The translations under genes and the position numbers were made by a program. This document shows positions 1-6,843 of a DNA stretch of 12,262 nucleotides, in pieces (position 1 is the stretch's first letter; the number at the start of each line of letters is the position of its first letter). Source of the DNA: DASRAU01 sp035638075 (lineage in GTDB: Bacteria; Acidobacteriota; Polarisedimenticolia; Gp22-AA2); NCBI GenBank assembly GCA_035638075.1, contig DASRAU010000044.1, positions 1 through 12,262 of the forward strand, in the 5' to 3' direction. Below the pieces are notes generated by a model. It ran no database searches and was not told the DNA's origin. It worked only from the letters and a program-made list of their open reading frames with translations.

Positions 1-128
1 GGCCTCCTCCGAAACGTCTGGCTGAAGCCGATTTCCCGGCATGCGGCGATGGCACGTCGCTGGCTCTACAGCCCCGCGAGCCCGGCCACCCCGCAGCGGG
101 GAACTCACCCGGGCCAGGAGAGAGAGCC

Positions 129-1076
129 ATGATGAAGCGCACGCATCACGCCACGTCCGGTGCCGCCGCCCTCGTTCTCGGACTGGGCCTCGCCGTCGCC
201 CCCCTCACCGGCTGCACCGACAAGAAGCCGGTCGAGACCTCGTCGAGCCGCACCGAGAACACCCAGCCGTCCGTCACGTCCACCCCGTCGACCGAATCGC
301 AGGTCGCCGAGGTCCAGGGCCCTCCGGCACCGTCGACGCCGGCCGAGACCATCGATCCGAAGACCGCCTGGAAGGAAGGCGTGCAGTCGTACCAGTCGGG
401 TGACTTCGCCACGGCATCGTCGCGGCTGCGCGTCGCCCTCGACGGCCGCCAGGACGACCCGTACGCCCACTACCTCTTCGGTCTCGCCCTGTGGAAGTCC
501 GGGCAGGTCGACGAGGCGGAAGGCGAGCTGGTCCGCTCGACCACGCTCAACGATCAGTCGATCAAGACCTGGATCAACCTGGCGCGCGTCCGTCTCGACC
601 GGAAGGAGTTCGACTCCGCGCTCGAAGCGGCCGACAAGGCGGTGTCCATCGATTCGCAGTCGTCCGACGCGCTGCACCAGCGCGGCCGGGCGCTCGACGG
701 CCTGAACCGCGGCGACGAGGCGGTGGTGACGCTCCAGCAGGCGCGCAGCCTCTCGCCCGACAACGGCTACATCGCCAACACGCTGGGGTACCTGCTGCTG
801 CGCCGCGGAAAGACCGAGGAGGCGGTGCCGCTCCTCGAGGCCGCGCGCGACCGGCTGCCCCAGGTGGCGTACGTCCGCAACAACCTCGGCGTGGCCTACG
901 AGCGCACGGGTGATGTGCACCGCGCCGCCGAGGAGTTCCGCGCCGCCCTGCAGGCGGGGGACTCCGAAGGCAAGGCGAGCGCCAGCCTCGCGCGCATCGA
1001 GCCGCTGCTGCGCGATCGCATCGCCTCGCAGCCGCTGCCCGAAGAGCAGTCCACCGCGGACCAGCCGCAGAACTGA
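129..1076 (+). CDS. TPR-repeat lipoprotein
   Basis: Predicted lipoprotein of 315 residues, probably a periplasmic scaffold or protein-interaction factor anchored in a membrane. A basic N-terminus (MMKRTHH) and a hydrophobic stretch lead to a lipobox L26-T27-G28-C29, so Cys29 should be lipidated. Residues 30-75 are a Ser/Thr/Pro-rich linker. From about residue 78 to 279 there are roughly six tetratricopeptide repeats, recognisable from the recurring small/aromatic pattern (for example ALHQRGRALDGLNRGDEAV and YVRNNLGVAYERTGDVHRAA). The start is supported by AGGAG at 116-120, eight bases before ATG 129; ATG 132 is a near-equivalent alternative. TPR repeats bind other proteins, so no enzymatic role is implied and the partner is unknown. 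A large hairpin follows the gene, which suggests it is transcribed separately from the second TPR gene. Lipoprotein and TPR assignments are firm; the biological role is not. Confidence 0.9.
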   Translation: MMKRTHHATSGAAALVLGLGLAVAPLTGCTDKKPVETSSSRTENTQPSVTSTPSTESQVAEVQGPPAPSTPAETIDPKTAWKEGVQSYQSGDFATASSRLRVALDGRQDDPYAHYLFGLALWKSGQVDEAEGELVRSTTLNDQSIKTWINLARVRLDRKEFDSALEAADKAVSIDSQSSDALHQRGRALDGLNRGDEAVVTLQQARSLSPDNGYIANTLGYLLLRRGKTEEAVPLLEAARDRLPQVAYVRNNLGVAYERTGDVHRAAEEFRAALQAGDSEGKASASLARIEPLLRDRIASQPLPEEQSTADQPQN

Positions 1077-1096
1077 CCCAGCCGCAGAACTGGACC
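1062..1096 (+). repeat. 17-bp tandem duplication across the stop codon
   Basis: The sequence CAGCCGCAGAACTGACC at 1062-1078 is repeated at once at 1079-1096, with one inserted G in the second copy. The first copy encodes the last four residues and the TGA stop of the TPR lipoprotein; the second lies in the 3' untranslated region. Confidence 0.85.
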
Positions 1097-1142
1097 CCAG
1101 GTCCTCCCTCCGAACACCCGGCGCTCCCCGGCCGGGGCAAGG

Positions 1143-1186
1143 GCCGGCCGTCCGCTCAGGTCCGAGCGGGCGGCCGGCGACTGTTT
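1143..1186 (+). terminator. Strong hairpin, probable terminator
   Basis: A 15-bp stem pairs 1143-1157 with 1164-1178, with one G.U wobble and a six-base loop (AGGTCC). It sits about 65 bases after the stop of the TPR lipoprotein. The downstream tract is only GACTGTTTC, so the U-run is poor. It could be a weak intrinsic terminator or an mRNA 3'-end stabiliser. The rest of the 245-base gap (1077-1321) holds the 17-bp duplication, the candidate promoter described next and the 5' leader of the following gene. Confidence 0.6.
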
Positions 1187-1252
1187 CGGGACGCGAGGTG
1201 CCGGGGGGTACAGAGTTTTCAAAGACCTGACATTTCCGGGACCTCCATGCCG

Positions 1253-1261
1253 TGCTAGGCT
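1253..1261 (+). promoter_or_regulatory. Candidate extended -10 element (TGCTAGGCT)
   Basis: TG-N-TAGGCT resembles an extended -10 promoter element and lies about 60 bases before the start of the second TPR gene. There is no good -35 at 16-18 bases. A CTGACA at 1227-1232 is close to the -35 consensus but 23 bases away, too far for a standard sigma70 promoter. The same nonamer pattern (TGGTAGGCT) precedes the permease gene on the other strand. Confidence 0.35.
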
Positions 1262-1310
1262 CCGGACGCGGGCGCGGGGCCGGGAGGGTGCGGGGCCGCC
1301 GCGCCGATGC

Positions 1311-1316
1311 AGGAGG
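1311..1316 (+). promoter_or_regulatory. Shine-Dalgarno that sets a GTG start
   Basis: A perfect AGGAGG lies five bases before GTG 1322. The in-frame ATG at 1307 is upstream of this site and has no ribosome binding site of its own, so the GTG is the better start for the second TPR gene. Confidence 0.8.
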
Positions 1317-1321
1317 CTCCC

Positions 1322-2050
1322 GTGAACCCGAATCCCCGAATCCTCTCGTCGCGTCGCTTCGCTTTCTCCCTGTCGTTGCCGGTGCTGGCGCTCGCCGCCG
1401 TCGGGGCGGTCTTCGCCTCGGGCAGCGGCCCGTCGCCGATGCCGAGTGGCGGCAGCAGCGGCATGAGCCAGTCCAGTCCCAGCATGACGCCACAGCAGCA
1501 GGCGGCGATGCGCTACAACCACGGCCTGAAGCAGCAGGCCAAGGGTGACGAGGCGGAGAAGGCGGCGGTCGCGGCGACCGACGAGAAGAAGCGCGCCAAG
1601 GCGATGAACACGGCGCAGAAGGCCTGGGCGAACGCCCAGGATGAGTACCAGTGGGCGGTGAAGCTCGACTCCTCGCACTACCAGGCGTACGGCGCCCTCG
1701 GTTACGTGCTGCGCAAGCAGGGGGACTTCAACGGCTCGCTCGGCGCCTACGCCCACGCGCTGCAGCTCAAGCCGGGCTTCACGCCGGCGATCGAATACCG
1801 CGGTGAGGCGTACCTCGCGCTGAACAAGGTCGAAGAGGCGAAGGCGGACTACATCACGCTGTTCGCCACCGACCGTCCGAACGCCGATACGCTCGCGAAC
1901 GCCATGACGAAGTGGATCTCGGATCGCAAGAAGGACCCCGCGGGCGTCGATCCCGCTGCGGTCGATGACCTGTCGAAGTGGCTCGAATCGCGCCAGGAGA
2001 TCGCCGCGAAGACGAGCGCCCTACTGCCCCCGAAGGATGCGCACTGGTGA
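1322..2050 (+). CDS. Secreted TPR-repeat protein
   Basis: Exported protein of 242 residues from the GTG at 1322. The N-terminus has an Arg-containing n-region (residues 1-12), a hydrophobic core and a likely signal peptidase I site at AVFA-SGSG near residue 32; there is no lipobox. A Gly/Ser/Met-rich linker follows to about residue 55, then a Lys/Ala-rich helical segment (70-110). At least two TPRs lie at about 118-151 and 152-185 (YQAYGALGYVLRKQGDF; AIEYRGEAYLALNKVEEA). The C-terminus ends in His-Trp. The last 14 bases overlap the ORF of the di-haem peroxidase if that gene starts at ATG 2037, and AAGGAG for the peroxidase includes the last A of this gene's stop. The two genes are therefore almost certainly co-transcribed, and this protein is a candidate periplasmic partner of the peroxidase. 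Specific function unknown. Confidence 0.88.
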   Translation: MNPNPRILSSRRFAFSLSLPVLALAAVGAVFASGSGPSPMPSGGSSGMSQSSPSMTPQQQAAMRYNHGLKQQAKGDEAEKAAVAATDEKKRAKAMNTAQKAWANAQDEYQWAVKLDSSHYQAYGALGYVLRKQGDFNGSLGAYAHALQLKPGFTPAIEYRGEAYLALNKVEEAKADYITLFATDRPNADTLANAMTKWISDRKKDPAGVDPAAVDDLSKWLESRQEIAAKTSALLPPKDAHW

Positions 2051-3233
2051 AGGAGCCGGTCGTCTCCTGACGGTCCGCTTCCCCCCGAATTCTTTCCTCG
2101 CGGCCGCGGCCGCCGTCGCAATCCTGTGCGTGGCCGCATCCTCGATTCTCGCCGGCGCCGCAGATCGCCCAAGCGCTGCGGCTCCCGCGAGCGCGACGGA
2201 TCAGGCTGACGCCAGGACCGCGGCGTGGGAGTGGCGCCTGCCGCCGGGATTCCCCGAGCCGCGGGTGCCGGCCGACAACCCGATGTCGGCGGCCAAGGTC
2301 GCCCTGGGGCGCCGCCTCTTCCACGACCGCCGGCTGTCGCTGAACGGGACGCAGGCGTGCGCCGACTGCCACCGGCCGGCGCTCGCCTTCACCGACGGCC
2401 GGGCGCGCGCCCTCGGCTCGACCGGCGCCGAGCACCGCCGCAGCGCGCCGTCTCTCGCCAACGTCGCCTACGCGCCGTCTTTGACCTGGGCCAATCCGAA
2501 GCTGAAGCACCTCGAGGAACAGGCGCGGGTGCCGCTGTTCGGGACCGACCCGGTCGAGATGGGGTTCGGCGGCCGCGAAGCGGAGCTCGAAGCGAGGCTG
2601 CGGGGCGACGCGGAGGTCGCGGCGCTGTTCGCGGCGGCGTTCCCCGAAGATGCGGCGCCCGTCACCATCGACAACCTGACGCGCGCGCTGGCGTCGTTCG
2701 AGCGGACGCTCGTCTCGGGAAGCTCGCCGTACGACCGGCTGGTCTACCAGGGGAAGATGGACGCGCTCTCGCAAAGCGCCTGGCGCGGCCTGCGCCTCTT
2801 CTCAGCGGATCGCCCCGGCTGCGCGCGCTGCCATGGCGGCCTGCTGTTCTCGGGAGCCTTCGACTACGGCCTGCTCGAGCGACCGATGAAACCGCGCTTC
2901 GTGGACAACGGTCTGCTCGAGGCGTCGGAGCGCCGCGGCCCCGGCGTCGTCGATGCCGGCCTGGCGCGCGCAACCGGCCGCCGGCGCGACGGCGGCCTCT
3001 TCAAGGTCCCGACGCTTCGGAACATCGCGCTGACCGCGCCCTACATGCACGACGGGCGGATCGCGACGCTCGCGGGGGTGCTGGACCACTACGCGCGCCA
3101 TCCGGCCGCGCACGCGGAAGACGGCGTGGCGGTGGCGCCGCTGACGCCGGAGGAGCGCGACGACCTGGTGGCCTTCCTGGAAAGCCTGACGGACGAGACC
3201 TTCGTCTCGGACCCGGCTTTCGCCGCTCGCTAG
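2037..3233 (+). CDS. Di-haem cytochrome c peroxidase (MauG/CcpA family)
   Basis: Periplasmic c-type di-haem enzyme of 398 residues counted from ATG 2037. Family members either reduce H2O2 with electrons from small cytochromes or oxidise protein or small-molecule substrates at a distance through a bis-Fe(IV) state. After a signal peptide (hydrophobic core FLAAAAAVAILCVAA) come the first haem site C108-A-D-C111-H112, then W151, which occupies the position of the family's inter-haem Trp, followed by LEEQ (159-162) and PVEMG. The second haem site is C262-A-R-C265-H266. The typical C-terminal block APYMHDGR with M337 and an ALTPEER-like helix complete the fold. I cannot tell a true peroxidase from a MauG-like modifying enzyme by eye. 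The start is uncertain: ATG 2037 lacks a ribosome site, and CTG 2067 has AAGGAG 11 bases upstream and would shorten the n-region. The stop TAG overlaps the stop of the convergent permease. Confidence 0.93.
   Translation: MRTGEGAGRLLTVRFPPNSFLAAAAAVAILCVAASSILAGAADRPSAAAPASATDQADARTAAWEWRLPPGFPEPRVPADNPMSAAKVALGRRLFHDRRLSLNGTQACADCHRPALAFTDGRARALGSTGAEHRRSAPSLANVAYAPSLTWANPKLKHLEEQARVPLFGTDPVEMGFGGREAELEARLRGDAEVAALFAAAFPEDAAPVTIDNLTRALASFERTLVSGSSPYDRLVYQGKMDALSQSAWRGLRLFSADRPGCARCHGGLLFSGAFDYGLLERPMKPRFVDNGLLEASERRGPGVVDAGLARATGRRRDGGLFKVPTLRNIALTAPYMHDGRIATLAGVLDHYARHPAAHAEDGVAVAPLTPEERDDLVAFLESLTDETFVSDPAFAAR
2050..2055 (+). promoter_or_regulatory. Shine-Dalgarno for the peroxidase gene
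   Basis: AAGGAG overlaps the final A of the upstream TPR stop codon. It lies downstream of ATG 2037, so it cannot serve that start. The first in-frame initiation-capable codon after it is CTG 2067, 11 bases away, giving an N-terminus of MTVRFPPNSF before the hydrophobic core. Confidence 0.5.
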
Positions 3234-4765
3234 GGCTGCGCGGCTCCCGGCGCGGGGGTGCGGCCGCCGCCGGAGGTCACCGGCTGGCTGCCTCCGAGCA
3301 GGCTGTGGTTGCGGCTGTAGCCGAAGTAGATGAACAGCCCGATGATGAGCCAGCCGATGAGCCGCATCCAGTTTGTCCAGCCGAGGCCGAAGATCATCGC
3401 GCCGCAGACCAGGATGCCGAGGATCGGCACCAGCGGCACGAGCGGCGTCTTGAAGTCCCGGTGACGGTTGGGCTCGCGCACCCGCAGGATCCAGACGCCG
3501 GCGCACACCAGCATGAACGCGAAGAGGGTGCCGATGCTGGTCATCTCGCCGACGATGTCGCCGGGGATGAACCCCGCGAAAAGCCCCGTCACCACCAGGA
3601 AGATCAGGTTCGACTTGTACGGCGTCCGGTACTTCGGGTGCACCTCGCTGAAGACCGGCGGCACCAGCCCGTCGCGGCTCATCGAATAGAAGACGCGCGA
3701 CTGGCCGAGCAGCATCACCAGGATGACCGACGAGAAGCCCGCAAGAATGGCGACCGTCACCAGGTTGGCCAGCCACTGGTAGCCGGGCATGTAGGTGGAG
3801 ATGGCGTAGGCCACCGACGCCTCCCGCCCCTGCGCCCGGAAGTCGGCCACCGGCGCCAGCCCGCTGAGCACGTGCGCGAACAGGATGTAGAGGATGGTGC
3901 AGACCACCAGCGACCCGAGGATCCCGATGGGCATGTCCTTCTTCGGGTTGCGCGCCTCCTGGGCGGCGGTCGAGACGGCGTCGAACCCGATGAAGGCGAA
4001 GAAAACCACGCCCGCGGCGCCCAGGATGCCCATGAGGCCGCCGTAGTGGTGCGTCACCCCTTCCGCATTCGTGTAGGACGTCGCGGCCGGGATGTAGGTC
4101 GCGTGGTTCGCCGGGTTGATGTAGGCCCAGCCGAGCACGATCACCATGATGACGATGGTCACCTTGGTGACGACGATGATGCCGTTCACGAAGGCCGACT
4201 CGCGCGTCCCGCGGATCAGGAGCCAGGTCAGGAGGCTCAGGATGACCAGCGCCGGGATGTTGATGATGCCGGAGGTGACGACGTTCCCCGACGCGTCGCG
4301 CAGCGACTGGAAGGGGGAGTGGCAGAACTGGTAGGGGACCGAGAAGCCGAACAGCTCGAGGAGCTTGTTGAGGTACTCGCTCCAGGCGATCGACACGGTG
4401 GCGGCGCCGACCGCGTATTCGAGCACCAGGTCCCAGCCGATGATCCAGGCGACGAACTCTCCCATGGTGGCGTAGGAGTAGGTGTAGGCGCTGCCGGCCA
4501 CCGGGATCATCGCGGCGAACTCCGCGTAGCAGAGCCCGGCGAAGGCGCAGCCGATGCCGGCGACGATGAAGCCGAGGGTCACCGACGGGCCCGAGCGCTC
4601 GGCGATGGCGGCGGCGGTGCGGACGAACAGCCCCGCGCCGATGATGGCGCCGATGCCGAGCGCGATCAGGTTGAGCGGCCCGAGGGTGCGCTTCAGCGCC
4701 TTCTCGGAGTCGTCCGCTTCCTTGACGAGCTTGTCGAGCGGCTTACGAATCCACAGATTCGCCAT
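3230..4765 (-). CDS. APC-family amino acid permease (CAT/YfnA type)
   Basis: Inner-membrane amino acid transporter of 511 residues with about 12 hydrophobic helices, the usual APC size. The first helix has the substrate-binding glycine motif of the superfamily, GIGAIIGAGLF at 37-47. Helix 3 carries GWDLVLEYAVGAA (110-122), and helix 6 FFAFIGFDAVSTAAQE runs into ARNPKKDMPIGI (271-282), a signature of the cationic amino acid transporter subgroup and YfnA-like bacterial permeases. The N-terminus (KPLDKLVKEAD...LKRTLG) is also typical of that subgroup. The precise substrate cannot be read; cationic or branched amino acids are both known in the family. The start is ATG 4765 with AGGAG about 12 bases upstream. 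The gene lies 106 bases after the aminotransferase on the same strand and may be read from its own TGGTAGGCT promoter element as well. Its TAG stop shares CTAG with the convergent peroxidase stop. Confidence 0.93.
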   Translation of the reverse strand: MANLWIRKPLDKLVKEADDSEKALKRTLGPLNLIALGIGAIIGAGLFVRTAAAIAERSGPSVTLGFIVAGIGCAFAGLCYAEFAAMIPVAGSAYTYSYATMGEFVAWIIGWDLVLEYAVGAATVSIAWSEYLNKLLELFGFSVPYQFCHSPFQSLRDASGNVVTSGIINIPALVILSLLTWLLIRGTRESAFVNGIIVVTKVTIVIMVIVLGWAYINPANHATYIPAATSYTNAEGVTHHYGGLMGILGAAGVVFFAFIGFDAVSTAAQEARNPKKDMPIGILGSLVVCTILYILFAHVLSGLAPVADFRAQGREASVAYAISTYMPGYQWLANLVTVAILAGFSSVILVMLLGQSRVFYSMSRDGLVPPVFSEVHPKYRTPYKSNLIFLVVTGLFAGFIPGDIVGEMTSIGTLFAFMLVCAGVWILRVREPNRHRDFKTPLVPLVPILGILVCGAMIFGLGWTNWMRLIGWLIIGLFIYFGYSRNHSLLGGSQPVTSGGGRTPAPGAAQP

Positions 4766-4854
4766 GGGTGGTCGCTCTCCTGCAGGGTTCGAATCGAAGC
4801 GCCGCGGGGTCTTCCGTCCGGAGCGCCCATCTGGAGCCGGACTCAGCGTCGCCT

Positions 4855-4863
4855 AGCCTACCA
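4855..4863 (-). promoter_or_regulatory. Candidate extended -10 element (TGGTAGGCT)
   Basis: On the minus strand TGGTAGGCT lies about 90 bases before the permease ATG and just after the aminotransferase stop. It matches TG-N-TAGGCT found before the second TPR gene. No convincing -35 is present. A 6-bp inverted repeat (GTCCGG/CCGGAC, 4816-4821 and 4837-4842) lies downstream in the leader and could fold weakly. Confidence 0.3.
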
Positions 4864-4871
4864 CCGAACGT

Positions 4872-6044
4872 TCAGACGGCGACCGGCTTGAAGGCGCGCA
4901 GGCGGCGGCAGGCTTCCTCGAGGTCGGGCATCTTCTTGGCGTAGCAGAGGCGGATCTGCAGGCGGCCGTCCTGCGGGTCGGCGAAGAAGGACGAACCGGG
5001 GATGACGGCGATGCCGGCCTGCTCGAGGAGCACCTTCGCGGCGTCATAGTCGTCCTTGAACCCGAGGCGCGACACGTCGGCGAGCATGTAGTACGACCCC
5101 TGGGGGACGAACGGCTCCATCCCCGCGGCGCGGCACGCGTCGGCCATCATGTCGCGCTTCACCGCGTAGTCCGCGACCATCCGGTCGTAGTACTCGGGCG
5201 GCAGGTCGAACGCCGCGACCACACCGTGCTGCAGGGGCGACGGGGCGCAGACGTTGATCAGGTCATTGAGGAGCGCCATCTGCGACGCCAGCGCGCGGCG
5301 GGCCACGAGGTACCCGAGACGCCAGCCGGTCATCGCGTACGTCTTGGAGAAGCCGCTGATGGTGATGGTGCGGTCCTCCATTCCCGGGAACGAGGCCATG
5401 CTCAGGTGCCGGCGGCCGTCGTACAGGATGTACTCGTAGATCTCGTCGGTGACGCACAGGGCATCGTGCTTCCGCGCGAGCCCGGCGATGTGCTCGAGCT
5501 CGGCCTTCGAGAACACCTTGCCGCTCGGGTTCGACGGCGTGTTGACGACGACCATCTTGGTGCGGTCGGAGAACGCCGCTTCGAGCGCCTTCGGGTCGTA
5601 CGGCCAGTCGGGCGGGCGCAGGGTCACGAACTTCAGCACGGCGCCGCACACCTTCAGGATGTTGACGTGGTACGAATAGAACGGCGAGAAGATCACCACC
5701 TCGTCGCCGGGGTTGATGAACGCCATGCAGGCGTTCACGAACGCCCCGGTCGCTCCGATCGACACCACCACCTCGCCGTCGGGGTCGCACGCGACCCCGT
5801 TGTGGTCGCGCATCTTGCGGGCGATGCGGCGGCGCAGCTCGTCGATGCCGTCGAGCCGCGTGTAGATGGAGTGATCCGCGCCGATGGCGCGGACGGTCGC
5901 CTCCTTGATGACCGGCTCGATCGGCTGGTCGCAGATCCCCTGCCCGAGGTTGATGCCGGAGAACTTCGCGCATTCGATCGACATGCGGCGGATCTCCGAC
6001 TGCTTCAGCCCCTCGATGCGGTCGGCGGTGTACTTCTTCTTCAT
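4872..6044 (-). CDS. PLP-dependent class I/II aminotransferase
   Basis: Cytosolic fold-type I aminotransferase of 390 residues, the usual length. It should transfer an amino group between an amino acid and a 2-oxo acid using pyridoxal phosphate. The PLP lysine is K234 in SGFSKTYAMTGWRLGY. Other active-site residues are N172 in NTPSNPSGK, D200 and Y203 in TDEIYEY, and substrate carboxylate-binding R365 in QIRLCYAKK. The N-terminal INLGQGICDQP matches the phosphate-site loop region of aspartate/aromatic/kynurenine-type enzymes. Substrate specificity cannot be assigned. The reading frame stays open upstream to 6671, but that part overlaps ubiE. ATG 6044 is preferred because it overlaps the ubiE stop as TGATG and has GGAG nine bases upstream, implying translational coupling. 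The amino acid permease follows on the same strand, consistent with an uptake and transamination pair. Confidence 0.93.
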   Translation of the reverse strand: MKKKYTADRIEGLKQSEIRRMSIECAKFSGINLGQGICDQPIEPVIKEATVRAIGADHSIYTRLDGIDELRRRIARKMRDHNGVACDPDGEVVVSIGATGAFVNACMAFINPGDEVVIFSPFYSYHVNILKVCGAVLKFVTLRPPDWPYDPKALEAAFSDRTKMVVVNTPSNPSGKVFSKAELEHIAGLARKHDALCVTDEIYEYILYDGRRHLSMASFPGMEDRTITISGFSKTYAMTGWRLGYLVARRALASQMALLNDLINVCAPSPLQHGVVAAFDLPPEYYDRMVADYAVKRDMMADACRAAGMEPFVPQGSYYMLADVSRLGFKDDYDAAKVLLEQAGIAVIPGSSFFADPQDGRLQIRLCYAKKMPDLEEACRRLRAFKPVAV

Positions 6045-6775
6045 CAGGCGTCGCTCCGCGCGCCGGCGATGCCGGTGTGCACGCAGACGATCCCGCCGGT
6101 GAGCGCGCGCCAGCCCACCTTCTCGAAGCCCGCCGACTGCAGGGCGACTCCGAACGCGGCGGCGTCGGGGAACCCGGCCACCGAGTGGGTCAGGTAGCGG
6201 TAGGCGCGCTCGCGTCCGGTGAGGAGGCCGCCGATGCGCGGCAGGACATGGAAGAAGTAATAGTTGTAGGCGCGCCACAGGAGCCGTGACGGCGGCGTCG
6301 AGAACTCCAGCACCACCAGCCGGCCGCCGGGACGCAGCACCCGCCGCAGCTCGCGCAGCCCGGCGCGGAAGTCCGGCACGTTGCGGATGCCGAAGCCGAT
6401 CATGGCGGCGTCGAAGGCGCCGTCGGCGAACGGCAGCGCCTCCGCCGGCGCATTGACCAGCGGGAAGGCGTGCGCGGCGAGCTTCGGCCGGGCGAGGACC
6501 AGCATGGCGCGGCTCAGGTCCGCTCCGGTGATACGGGCGTCGGGGCGCCGGCGCAGGAGCTCGAGCGACAGGTCGCCGGTGCCGCACGCCAGGTCGAGCA
6601 CCCGTCCGCCGCGCGGCAGGTCGGACAGGGCCTTCACGGCGACCTTGCGCCAGTGCAGATCGACGCCGCACGAGATCACCCGGTTGGTGAGGTCGTAGCG
6701 CCCGGCGATGGCATCGAAGTTGGCGCGGATCTCGCGATTCCTGTCGGTCAGGACGTGCGGGCTGGTCCGGGGCAT
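6044..6775 (-). CDS. ubiE: Demethylmenaquinone/ubiquinone C-methyltransferase UbiE/MenG
   Basis: SAM-dependent methyltransferase of 243 residues that adds the ring methyl group late in menaquinone or ubiquinone synthesis. Family signatures are all present: FDAIAGRYDLTNRVIS (20-35), the SAM-binding motif VLDLACGTGDLS (59-70), GADLSRAML (84-92), GFGIRNVPD (127-135), LEFSTP (156-161), the aromatic YNYYFFHVLPRIGGLL (170-185) and YRYLTHSV (192-199). In a non-proteobacterial organism the substrate is more likely demethylmenaquinone (MenG), but this is inferred. ATG 6775 is chosen because it gives the usual N-terminus; ATG 6820 and GTG 6841 would add residues not typical of the family and cross the promoter. 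There is no Shine-Dalgarno, but TATAAT lies nine bases before the ATG, so the message may be leaderless. The stop overlaps the aminotransferase start by one base. Confidence 0.95.
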   Translation of the reverse strand: MPRTSPHVLTDRNREIRANFDAIAGRYDLTNRVISCGVDLHWRKVAVKALSDLPRGGRVLDLACGTGDLSLELLRRRPDARITGADLSRAMLVLARPKLAAHAFPLVNAPAEALPFADGAFDAAMIGFGIRNVPDFRAGLRELRRVLRPGGRLVVLEFSTPPSRLLWRAYNYYFFHVLPRIGGLLTGRERAYRYLTHSVAGFPDAAAFGVALQSAGFEKVGWRALTGGIVCVHTGIAGARSDA

Positions 6776-6784
6776 CGGGGGGGC

Positions 6785-6790
6785 ATTATA
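6785..6790 (-). promoter_or_regulatory. Consensus -10 box of ubiE (TATAAT)
   Basis: A perfect TATAAT on the minus strand is followed by nine bases (a G, seven C and a G) and then ATG 6775. A start point 6-8 bases after the -10 would leave only a 1-4 base leader. No recognisable -35 is present at 16-18 bases upstream. In so GC-rich a region a perfect -10 hexamer here is unlikely to be chance. Confidence 0.65.
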
Positions 6791-6843
6791 GGCCCCGATC
6801 CGCGCTAAACTTCGGCCCATCGCACCCAACGGAGGGCCCACTC

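Noticed and set aside
91..103. Small inverted repeat CCCCGCAGCGGGG upstream of the TPR lipoprotein.
   Set aside because: Stem of only five pairs with a three-base loop and no U-run; easily expected by chance at this GC content.
1..132. A frame open from the window edge to TGA 130-132, overlapping the TPR lipoprotein start as ATGA; could be the 3' end of an upstream gene.
   Set aside because: The 43 codons show no recognisable motif, and another forward frame is open here too, as expected in GC-rich DNA. The ATGA overlap is suggestive but not enough without upstream sequence.
2225..4891. An 888-codon plus-strand open frame across the peroxidase and permease genes.
   Set aside because: It is the shadow of two well-supported genes, with His/Asp/Arg-rich composition typical of GC-rich off-frame translation and no motifs.
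6045..6671. Upstream in-frame extension of the aminotransferase (a 599-residue open frame).
   Set aside because: It overlaps ubiE completely in another frame, is Arg/Ala/Pro-rich shadow sequence, and the aminotransferase has a proper start with Shine-Dalgarno at 6044.
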